A stretch of 64,000 nucleotides of DNA from Mytilus galloprovincialis (Eukaryota > Mollusca > Bivalvia > Mytilida > Mytilidae): the NCBI RefSeq assembly GCF_965363235.1, contig NC_134846.1:64035121-64099120 (forward strand), in the 5' to 3' direction. The position numbers were made by a program, and so were the translations under genes. Numbering within the stretch: position 1 is the first letter of the stretch; every line of letters starts with the position of its first letter. Shown here piece by piece: positions 1 to 12,400 of the stretch. The notes beneath the pieces were generated by a model that saw only the letters and a program-made list of their open reading frames with translations, had not been told where the DNA came from and searched no databases.

Positions 1-189
1 TTTTAACACTGATAAAAGTGATATTCTAAAAAGGGGGTAGCTAATTTTGTTATTTGGATTGTGATTTCATATGGTCAGTGTTTGTTTGACATTGAAATGT
101 ACATGCCTCTTGGGTTGAATCTTCTCACAGAACAAGTGCAATGTGAATTTGATACATTTAAGAAACTTTTGACAGCTGAATGATAAATT

Positions 190-291
190 CTCATGGGCGC
201 AGCCATTTTTTAAACAAATAAGTTAAACTTTCTGTGATTGGTTAAAGAAATCCGGAAACAATAATCCGACCAATCACCAGTATCAAAAGAA
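190..291 (+). promoter_or_regulatory. GID4: Putative GID4 proximal promoter / 5' UTR
   Basis: The 100 bases before the first GID4 ATG hold an inverted CCAAT box (ATTGG, 237-241), an ETS-like CCGGAA (252-257), a direct CCAAT (270-274) and a GCCATTTT core resembling a YY1 site (202-209). No TATA box is placed sensibly. This looks like a TATA-less housekeeping promoter, as expected for a ubiquitous ligase subunit. The start of transcription cannot be read from sequence alone. Bases 1-189 show nothing I recognise. Confidence 0.35.
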
Positions 292-468
292 ATGTCCATT
301 TTGACAATTTACAGGAATGCCAAAACAATGCCGGTAAAGCTTGACCCACCACCTCCTGCGAATAGCAACCTCCCCGGAATAACCACCAGTCTATTGTACA
401 ATGGATCAAGGTTTCAGGGACACCAAAAAAGCAAAGGCAATTGCTATGATGTAGAAGTTATTTTACAG
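292..468 (+). CDS. GID4: GID4 exon 1 (residues 1-59)
   Basis: Encodes the start through CYDVEVILQ, then donor GT at 469 in phase 0. It carries the Pro-rich DPPPPANS stretch and the conserved [11 protein letters not shown] and GHQKSKGN segments. Reading past the donor gives a short unrelated tail, which confirms the exon boundary. Confidence 0.93.
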
Positions 469-3400
469 GTATTGAAAATAAAAGTACATAATTTCTACTG
501 TAAAATCCATTCTCAGTTTCTAGATATGTAAGAACTTATAAGATGTTTCTGCTTCTGTCTGATAATGGCCACAATCAACGAGCTGATTATTATACCATGA
601 CTAAGGTGCGCATACAGACCCCAATTTGATAATTTAGTTCAGCTTTGTCAGTGAGGCTTTAAGGTTCATCATAACAAATGGACAGATATGGCCGTATTTT
701 CACCTCAAAAACTACTCTGTGTACAGACTTACCTGTGCTGTTTGAAAAGTTTTAATGCCTAGCATCCACTAGATATATAAAAGTTAAATGCATTTTGTGT
801 TAAAGAAAGATAAAATCTTTTTTGGTTTTTGCTGGGCATTTTTTTTCCTTTCTGCAGAAGGTGTAAAAATAAACAAACACCTGAATTACTTTGATACTGT
901 CCACTCACTGACTCAGACGAACTCTTTATCTCACCTGTAGTTGTGAAGATACCTCTTGTCCATGTCAATTCAGGACAATCAAAACAATACAAACCGGTTT
1001 TTTACCTGGGGGAGCATCTCATAGTTGTACCACAACTTAGTCAATTTTCAGACCTTTTGCATGAAGGAAAAAAAAATGCCCATCAAAATCCAAAAGAGAT
1101 TTTATCTTTCTGAAACACAAAATGCATTTAACTTTATTATATCTAGTGGATGCCAGGCATTAAAACTTTTCCAACTACACAGGTAAGTCTGTACTCAGAG
1201 TAATTTTTGGCATGTAAATACAGCCATATTTGTCCGTTTGTTATGATGAACCTTAAAGGCCTCGACTGACTGTGCTGATGCTACCCCAGGAGGGAGAGCA
1301 TTCCAATCCCTGATTGTTCTCGGGGAAAAATGAGTATTTTCTGTAATCACTTCTGGTTGCTGGAATTTGGAAACTTTTGTCATGCATGTTCCTTGACAGT
1401 CGTGTTGGTTGCATAAGACGACCTTCCTTAGTTACAGCCACTTTGTTGTGTTCTATTTTTTAGAGCATAGTTAGCCTAGCGTCTTTTCGTCTTTTTTTTT
1501 CCAGATATGGCCATTCCAGGTGCTCAATCATTTTGCTGACACTTAAGTGATTATGGTGTTTGTTGGAAACATATCTTGCTGCTCTTCTCTGGACCATTTC
1601 TAGACGATCTATTTCAGTTTTAAAGTATGGGTCCCATACTGGACTTGCATACTCTATTATTGGAAGGCTTTTGTATGCATTTTCTTTGACTGAAGTTGCT
1701 CCTATGTTTAGATTTCTCTTACATGTCTTAAGGAAGCCTATTGTCTTATTGACTTTATTGCATATGCTATTGATATGATCATTCCACTTCAGTTCGGATG
1801 TGAAGGTGCAACAAAGGTATTTAGCACTTTTGACAGGTTCAAGTTTGTGGCCATGCAATGTGTACGATGTTGGAATGGTGTTGTTTTTGCGGCTGATAGT
1901 AAGAACCTTGAATTTGTCCGCATGGAAGGACATTTTCCATTTGACTTCCCATGTTCCCAGTTTGTCGAGGTCATTTGAATGTCATTTGAATCTTTGTCAG
2001 ATGAGATGTGGTATGAGTGCCAATGAGACAACTCTCCAACCAAGTCAGAATAAGTAAAAAGTTAACTTTTTAAGGTCAAGGTACAGCCTTCAAGAGGGAG
2101 CTGAACTGAAGAGGTCTAGCAAGAAATTTAAATACATGTAGCCTTTCAAGACATGTCACAGTAAAAAATTAAAATAGTTAAAGTTAAGACAAGACGTCAT
2201 AATTGTTAGGACTAGGGCTCTCACTAGAGTTTTTTTCAGAAAATTATTGCACTTACCATAATAAATTATACCATTCTGGCCGTTGTGCCTACTACAGTTA
2301 AAAAAACCCAAATATCAATATTTTTAAAACCTTAGCTTATTACCATAATCAGGTTCTGTTAATATGAGATACATTATTTATTGTTTGATCTGGCCATCAC
2401 ATATAAACTCAATAATTCAACAGAAACTTAAATTGCAGAGTTATCTCCCATGGCAATTTTTATTATGAAATTTGTGCTTCCCAGCTGTTGTCTGGAAGTG
2501 CATTTCCAAAGGGAAATGACTTTTAAAGCCTGATTTAGCTGATACATATATAACACATTCTATTTTTTTAAGCTAGAATTCATTTCATTTTCAAACCACA
2601 TAAAAGCTCACCAAAGGTTTATATAGACAAGTATTAGGTTTTGTACATTGTAAGTCAAAGTTTGAGCTTAAATATATTATGGGGCATGCACAATAGGCTG
2701 TAAAAATGTACTTCTTTTTAAAATTTTGATTTGGAATTGAAAACAAAAAGTTTGCTAACATAAAGTTCTAAGAAGTACTTCTATATAATTTTAAAACTTA
2801 TCTTAGTGCAAATGTTTACACAAAAGTATTTAATTATTTCATTTGTAATGTCTGCAAAGTTAGTATGGAATTTCTCTTCCAAATTATGATATGTGAGAAA
2901 TTAAATTTCATTCAAATTTTCTAAAGGGAGATAATTCTTAATATGCAAAATTGAACTTTTTTATGTATAGCGATTTCCAAATCTGAAAAACATCCAAATT
3001 TATTTTATTTCATGGCATCTTCAATAGGAGTCTGGACTTAAAAAAATCACTTCAAAATCAAATTTTTGATTTTCTTAAACATAAAATGTATTTAAACCAT
3101 GGTTATCTAGAGTCCATGCCATAATTTTCCCCAGCTTTGCAGATTGTCTGCACTAAAAAAAATTAGGTTCATACACAGCCACATTTGCCAAAAGATTCAG
3201 TAAAACAAAAATTGGGGAAAAATGTGATATAAATTACGAAATCAATTTTAATGCCAGACTGTAGGCACCAGGACCATTAACACTTAAGTTAATTTGCCTG
3301 AGCTTTAAAAAAAAAAACTTGATAAGTTTTAGGCATTGGAAAAGCTTTTAAATAGAGAGTAACCAAAAATACTACATAAATTTAACCAAAAATACAACAT

Positions 3401-6400
3401 AAATTTAACTAAAATACAACATAAATTAACCAAAAATACAACATAAATTTAATCCTATTAATGTAGCCTTATATTTAACATTATTTTTTCTTTTCAGTAT
3501 GTTGATATGGACAATTCTTATCTCTGTGGTTATTTGAAGATAAACGGCCTAACAGAGGAATACCCAACATTGACAACATTCTTTGAAGGGGAGATAATCA
3601 GTAAGAAACATCCATTTCTTACCAGGAAATGGGAGGCTGATGAAGAAGTAGACAGAAAACATTGGGTAAAAAATTAATTAATATAATGACTTTTTAATGA
3701 ACAAAAAGCTTTGCATGCATCAATGTGCAATATGCTTATGCTGTTCACAATTGTTCGCCCTGAATGAATTGAAAAATCCAAATATTTTTCGTAATTTTTA
3801 AAAACATTTTCAAACTTCCTTTCTATCAGTAATTATTTGAAACAAATGATAATATAATTCCAGCATCTACTATTTCTTAACATATTTTTATTCTTCTCAT
3901 ATCATAATCATGTAATATTTTTAATACTTTCAGGGGAAGTTTTTATCTTTTTATCCATTTGCCAAGAATTTTAACTCTGATTCTTTTGATTATGAAGAAT
4001 TAAACAACACAGATTTTGTATTTATGAGATGGAAGGTAAGCTTCTTAACATTATGTTGAGTTTATAAAACAATTAAATTGAGAATGGAAATGGGGAATGT
4101 GTCAAAGAGAGGTCCTCAATGTAGCGAGAAATTCCCGCACCTGGAGGCGTCCTTCAGCTGGCCCCATAACAAATATATACTAGTTTAGTGATAATGAACG
4201 CCATGCTAAACTCCAAATTGTACACAAGAAACTAAAATTAAAAATAATACAAGACTAACAAAGGCAAGAGGCTCCTGCTGCAGGGTTAAACATGTTAATG
4301 AGATCTCAACCCTCCCCCTATACCTCTAGCCAATGTAGAAAAGTAAACGCATAACAGTACGCACATTAAAATTCAGTTCAAGAGAAGTCCGTGTCTGATG
4401 TCAGAAGATGTAACCAAAGAAAATAAACAAAATGACAATAATACATAAATAACAACAGACTACTAGCAGTTAACTGACATGCCAGCTCCAGACTACAATT
4501 AAACTGATTGAAAGATTATGATTTTATCATATGAATATCAGGCACAATCCTTCCCGTTAGGGGTTTAGTATCATACCATCATAACATATATGAGAAGAAC
4601 ATAACCCTTGTCATGCCAACAACTGGTTTTGAATAAATGTGTTTAGTTCCGATGCAAAGACCCTATAAGTGAATCAATATTAAAGCCAAAATATAAACAC
4701 CTTTTGCAGTTATCATAAAATAAGGAGAAGGGGTTTGATTGCCAATGTAAGTGACTACTATCCACCAGAGAATAAATGAAGTGGATCTAAGCAATTATAG
4801 GCAACTGTACAGGTTTCAACTAGGAGCATAACCAATATTGCATTGCAGGCTGTAGAAGGCCCTTACATAACAAAATGCAAACTGAGGAAAGGAGATAACC
4901 AATAGTCTGATTTATGAACAAAACAACAAATGAAAATCAAATATGATATACAATAATGAACGACAACCACTGAATAACAGGGTATATCATCCGCTCATGG
5001 TGCAACTCTTATGGAAATATTTATATATTTTTTATATATTTCAAGAATTTACTATTATGCAGACAAATTATACAATGATATAGAAGTTGTAATTAATTTA
5101 AACAAAAAAAACCCAGATATTTTTCTAATTTTGGATAGAATTCTATAGTGTTACATATATGTTTGGTTCTTTTAAAATCTGAAGACTTAAAAAAAATTCA
5201 CAAATTTCATTATAGTTAAATAGTATTGGTGAAAGGTGTGAAAAGCTGTTTGGATACATTTTATTTCTGATTTGATTGAAAAGTAGAAGTATTTCATCCA
5301 CGATTTTTGTCTTACCATTTTAGGAGCATTTTTTGGTTCCAGACCATACAGTCAAAGACATAACTGGTGCATCTTTTGCTGGCTTTTATTATATTTGTTT
5401 CCAAAAATCTCTGGCATCCATTGAAGGTTACTACTATCACAGAAGTTCTGAATGGTAAGTATTCTTTTATAAGAGATATAAAAAAGATACACTTTTTGGG
5501 AAATAATTTGAATGGATAAATTTCATATGTCCTTAGTTTCTGTTGGTGATATAGTGTTTCCTGCAGCTTTTAAAAAGGGCAGGGTAATTGTTAGCTCAGA
5601 GGGCACATTAAGCGCGATGGACAACAATTTTAGGGCACTTGCTTAATATAAACAGGCAATTTCTATAAAATGGATTCATTTAAAACATACTAGTTTAATG
5701 CTATAAAAAGGACATATACATCTGTAATCAATCATTAAAATAAATTGTTAAACAAGAAAAAGTGTTTAAAACATATATATGAAATATTTCTGCATTTTGC
5801 GGCCTGTTTCTCATTTTCTTCTTCACGTTTTCGCTTCATCCGATTTGTTGATGGCATGATTAGTATCTGTATTCACTATTCAATCTATTGCAGTTTGCTA
5901 ATCAGCTGATTACGAAATCGATTACAAAATGGCGTCCTAGTGAACTTTTGTTTACGTTTGAAGGGAAATAACTCGAGCGGTATTCATAAAATATGTCTTT
6001 CAGTACCGGTTGTTAATTACAACGATAAAGGCATGGCGTCAGGAATTTCGACAAAATTAGGGCAGGGCGCCAATTTTTTTTCCCAAAAAGGGCAGGGCGT
6101 CGAAAAATCGCGTCAGGGCGCCATTACACGCCAAAACCACCTGTAGGAAACACTATGATAGTTTTAAGTAAAACTAATGGCACCTGTGTAGAATATAGAC
6201 AATGAAATATCTAAAATCTTGTGAAAATTAAACATATATGAAAAAAAATAGTTAAAAGCCTTCCTATAAACAACAAAAAACAATACAAAATTTGTTTTCA
6301 GCTAGCCTTATCCAAATGGCTAGTTTGAACTTTTGTCGTCATTTGGCATTTGGCTTCAATTAACTTTTAAAAAACTCTTCTGAAACTCTTGGGCAAATAT

Positions 6401-9400
6401 GACCAAAGTTGGCAACAATCAGAGTATCAAGTTGAAAATATGTGTGATTCTGTCTATTTACCAGCACTGTCATCATGAAGTAATAATCACCATAAATCTA
6501 GAAAAATCTTACAGATTAAAAAAGTGATTAGAAAGCCAAGGTCTATCTTCCATACATTAGATAAGAATATTCAGAAAAAATTGGTGAAAAAGTCAAGGTC
6601 TATCTATCATACATGTATGACATGAATTGACAGCTTACTTGTTGTTTAGAGTTCTTGATGATTTTTATACGACCGCAAAATTTGAAAAATTTTTCGTCGT
6701 ATATTGCTATCACGTTGGCGTCGTCGTCGTCGTCGTCGTCGTCCGAATACTTTTAGTTTTCGCACTCTAACTTTAGTAAAAGTGAATAGAAATCAATGAA
6801 ATTTTAACACAAGGTTTATGACCACAAAAGGAAGGTTGGGATTGATTTTGGGAGTTTTGGTCCCAACATTTTAGGAATTAGGGGCCAAAAAGGGCCCAAA
6901 TAAGCATTTTCTTGGTTTTCGCACTATAACTTTAGTTTAAGTGAATAGAAATCTATGAAATTTTGACACAAGGTTTATGACCACAAAAGGAAGGTTGGGA
7001 TTGATTTTGGGGGTTTTGGTTCCAACAGTTTAGGAATTAAGGGCCAAAAAAGGGCCCAAATAAGCATTATTCTTGGTTTTCGCACAATAACTTTAGTATA
7101 AGTAAATAGAAATCAATGAAATTTTAGCACAAGGTTTATGACCACAAAAGGAAGGTTGGGATTGATTTTTGGAGTTGAGGTCACAACAGTTTATGAATTA
7201 GGGGCCAAAAAGGGGCCCAAATAAGCATTATTTTTGGTTTTTGCACCATAACTTTAGTATAAGTAAATAGAAATCTATGAAATTTAAACACAAGGTTTAT
7301 GACCATAAAAGGAAGGTTGGGTTTGATTTTGGGAGTTTTGGTCCCAACAGTTTAGGAATAAGGGGCCCAAAGGGTCCAAAATTGAACTTTGTGTGATTTC
7401 ATCAAAAATTGAATAATTGGGGTTCTTTGATATGCCGAATCTAACTATGTATGTAGATTCTTAATTTTTGGTCCCGTTTTCAAATTGGTCTACATTAAGG
7501 TCCAAAGGGTCCAAAATTAAACTTAGTTTGATTTTAACAAAAATTGAATCCTTGGGGTTCTTTGATATGCTGAATTTAAAAATGTACTTAGATTTTTAAT
7601 TATTGGCTTAGTTTTCAAGTTGGTCCAAATGGGGGTCCAAAATTAAACTTTGTTTGATTTCATCAAAAATTGAATAAATGGGTTCTTTGATATGCCAAAT
7701 CTAACTGTGTATGTATATTCTTAATTTTTGGTCCAGTTTTCAAATTGGTTTACATTAAGGTCCAAAGGGTCCAAAATTAAACTAAGTTTGATTTTAACAA
7801 AAATTAAATGCTTGGGCTTATTTGATATGCTTTATCTAAATATGTACTTTGATTTTTGATTATGGGCCCAGTTTTCAAGTTAGTCCAAATCAGGATTCCA
7901 TATCAAGTATTGTGCAATAGCAAGAAATTTTCAATTGCACAGTATTGCACAATAGCAAGAAATATCTAATTGCACAATATTGTGCAATAGCAATTAATTT
8001 TCAATTGGAGTTATCTTTCTTTGTATAGAATAGTAGTTGATAATATATGTTGGAAATTTGCCAGACATGACTATGATGTCATTTTCTATTTTTATTTGCC
8101 AATAACTTTATGTAAATAACTTCATTGGAAATTTGCCAATATAAAATGTTGCTGATGAAGCTTTTTTTCCTTATCTTATCTAAAATGTTTTTAGATAATG
8201 TATGTTGGACATTTGCCAGACATGACTTTGATGTCATTTTCTATTTTTATTTGCCAATAACTTTATGTAAATAACTTCATTGAAAATTTGCCAATATAAA
8301 ATGTTGCTGATGAAGTTTTTTTTATTGTTTTATACAATAAACAATGTATATTCACTTTTACTACCAACCAATCTTTACCATTCAGTGATAACAAGCACTT
8401 TATTTTACATTTTAATATTTTATGATGTATTTAAAAGAGTAGTTATTGTTGCAAACTCCATTAGAAATTTGAATTGATATCAGTTTTGGAAAAAGGGAAA
8501 CGGGGATGTGAAAAAAAGGGGGGGGGGGTTTAAATTTTTCTCATTTCAGATTTCATAAATAAAAAGAAAATTTCTTCAAACATTTTTTTGAGAGGATTAA
8601 TATTCAACAGCATAGTGAATTGCTCAAAGGCAAAAAAAAACTTTTAAGTTCATTAGACCACATTCATTCTGTGTCAGAAACCTATGCTGTGTCAACTATT
8701 TAATTTTAGATTTAAATAAGTTTGAAGAAGAAATCTTTAATTGATTTGTAAAATCTTGACATTTGTTTTGTGTAAAAAAACCCATGTAATGTCAAAAATT
8801 TGATCACAATCCAAATTCAGAGCTGTATCACGCTTGAATGTTTTGTCCATACTTGCCCCAACTGTTCAGGGTTCGACCTCTGCGGTCGTATAAAGCTGCG
8901 CCCTGCGGAGCACCTGGTTTACAAATTTTATCCATTATATAGAATTGAGAAAGGAAATGGTGAATATGTCAAAGCGACAACCACCCGACCATAGAGCAAA
9001 CAACAGCCGAAGGCAACCAATGGGTCTTCAATGTAGCGAGAATTCCCGCACCCGTAGGTGTCCTTCAGCTGGCCCCTTAAATATGCATAATAGTACAGTG
9101 ATAATGGACGTCATACTAAACTCCGAATTATACACAAGAAACTAAAATTTAAAATCATACAAGACTAACAAAGGCCAGAGGCTCCTGACTTGGGACAGGC
9201 GCAAAATTGCGGCGGGGTTAAACATGTTTATGAGATCTCAACCCTCCCCCTATACCTCTAGCCAATGTAGAAAAGTAAAACAATAACAATACGCACATTA
9301 AAATTCAGTTCAAGAGAAGTCCGAGTCTGATGTCAAAAGATGTAACAAAAGAAAATAAATAAAATGACAATAATACATGAATAACAACAGACTACTAGCA

Positions 9401-12400
9401 GTTAACTGACATGCCAGCTCCAGACCTCAATTAAACTGATTGAAAGATTATGTCTTCATCATATGAATATCAGGTACAATCTGTATATTTTGATAACTAT
9501 GATAGATAGCCAGAAACTTCAAAGTGTAGACATTAAAGACAATCAGCAATCAAAGATCTTTATACATGTCATTCAGATTGAAGGAGATATTGCAATTTTT
9601 ATGCCCCCGCCGTATGGATAGGGCGTTAAGTTTTACTCTTGTCCATCTGTATGTACGTCCCAAAAATTGTAATCACTCTCTTACTTTAGTATGCCTCAAC
9701 AAAATGTTATGTATATGAAACGCAATGCTTATTACCACAAAACACAGATCAAGTTTGAATTTTGGTGGTATCACTTTTGCAATTCTTTAGTAATGCTTCT
9801 TTACAGATGGATACGTTGCAAACATTTTTGTATTCTTTCTCTAACTTTAGTTTGCCGAAACTAAATGTTATGAAGCTTATACATAACACTTATTACTTTA
9901 AAACACAGACCACATTAAAATTTTGGTGATGTCACTTTTATTGTTCTAGAGTTATGCCTCTTTATAGATGGAAAAATTGTTTGATTTTTTTGTTGTTTCC
10001 GTTCTCTAAATTAGTTTGCCTCAACCAAACATTATGAAACTTATACACATTGCTGATTATGAAAACAACACAGAGCAAGTTATAGCTTTGTTGGCATCAC
10101 TTTTACCATTTAAGAGATATGCCCCTTTATGGAAAAATTGCTGGGTTCTTTTTCGTTTCCATTCTCTAACTTAAGTTTGCCTCAATCAAATGTTATCAAA
10201 CTTAAACATAATGCCTATTACCACAAAATACAGATCAAAGGAGTAGGGGCATTAAGGCCTGGTTTTGGCCCAAGAAAATAAAATGTTTTATGACTTTTTC
10301 AAATTGAGACATAATGTTAAGAAATGCATAGGGTCAAGAAATATCAATGAAAATCATTAAGATTTTTATGTGATGACGTCACAATTACGTCATAATATGT
10401 ACTGTTTTCACAAAAATGATGAAAAATACAGAATTTATGCAGTTTTCTATCTTTATTTCTGTTGTGGAAACAACGTGCGCAGCCAAGAAAAAACAAAATA
10501 ATTTAACAGAAGTTTTATTATAACTATTGACAAAATCTCACCAAATATAAAGTTGTTTCTTGGGTGCACACATACTAATCTCGAAATTTTATAAATTATG
10601 CAAATTAACTCATGATTTGTTTCCATGGTAACTTGTTCAATGTCCAAAATTGTTTTGTTTTTCTTAATACCTTGTACCTTAGATACTGTACAGTAATTTA
10701 AAAATATGTATGATTACTTTTAATTTTGCAGTAATTTTTGGGCAAAATAAGGGCCTTATTGCTACTCCTTTGAATTTTAGGGGTTTCACTGTTACTGTTC
10801 TAGAGTTATGCCCTTCACAAATATAAAAAATTCATTTTTTTTTGTTTCAGTACTCTTACTTAAGTTTGCCTCAACCAAACGTTATGAAACTAAAACACAT
10901 TGCTGATATAACAACAAAACACATATCAAGTTACATATTTGGTGGAGTCACTTTTACCATTTTAGGGTTATGACCCCTCACAAAAGGAAAAATTGCTAGA
11001 TTTTTTCGTTTTGGTTCTCTAACTTTGAATGCTTCAACTTAATGTCAGGAAATGTATACACAAAGCTAATTACCACAAAACTCAGATCAAGTTCAAATTT
11101 GGGGCTCCTCACTTTTACAGTTTTTGAGTTATGTCTCTCTATAACATTGTATGAAAGTGGGGGATTCATCTGTGTCTTATGGACACATTTCCGATTTATT
11201 TTTCCCATTTTTTGAGGTGTTGTCTACTATTTTGAACAATTCTAAATATAGAAATAGAGAAACTTGAACATCAAAAATGAAGAGCTAGACCAGATATAAA
11301 AATTAGTTAAAAAATGTCAGCAGTCAAGTGGTGAGTAGACTTCTTATAGTTTTCTTACAGTTAAAAGTCTGCTCTTGTGTGCACAAATTCAGAACTTAGT
11401 ATACTAGTTTGATACATCAACCAAGGCCGTAATTACACCTATTATTTTAGTGATTGAAAAATTTTGGTAGGGTATGGAATGAATGGTGCAAAATCCTGCA
11501 TTCTGGGCATTTCCAGAGAGCTTGACAATGTTTTAAATTTGGACAGTTTTTATATAAGTTTTTCATATGTAAAGACATTTACTAACACCAAATTTTATTT
11601 AAATTAATTTAAGAATTGAATGCTTTTTTTTGTAAATTCATTGGGGTGTAAAGGAAAAGCGTTGACCAAAGTACATTTTGTATGAAGCGCAAAAAGTGCT
11701 TCATTCTAAAAATATGCACACGGTCAACGCTTTTACAACCCTATGAAATTATACAAAAAAAGCATATGATTCTATCTAGAGTTAGTTTACTTGTATGATA
11801 TGGGTACAGGGGAATCTGACTTGCGTATACGCCGTTTACATGTAGGTCCGGGATTTCAAGTTATTTATGGAAATATAGTCAGTGGTAAGATATTTTAGAT
11901 CTATAATCGATAAATTAGGGGATTGAGGTGGGGGATTGATCCTGAAATCCCAAATATAAATACACAAAATTCAATAGTCCCGAATTAGAAAAGACAAAAT
12001 CCTGTTTGAAAGGTCCTACCGTCCCTCAATAAATGGTCAAATTGGAATACAGGATGTTCTTTCAATTTTTAAGGTTAAAGAAACATATGGATAAAACTAA
12101 TCCATGCAGGTTTCATATTATTTATATTTTGTTTACCTTTAAAGAGAGCAGATAAAGTTGGTGAAACGGAGAAATGAATACAAAAGACAGGACTGCACCA
12201 GTGCGATATCCCACTTCTTGATTTTTCAGTTTATTTATAGTTTTTGGATTAGTTCCAATGACGTTATATTCAATACTCAAACTCTTAACCCCTGTTGTAA
12301 TCATAAACAACATCAGTTAGTTTACTAAATTATTCCTTCCTCACCTTCAGTATCGCTTTTTCTTTTTCTGCAAGAGACTATTCTAACCAGAGATCCATGA

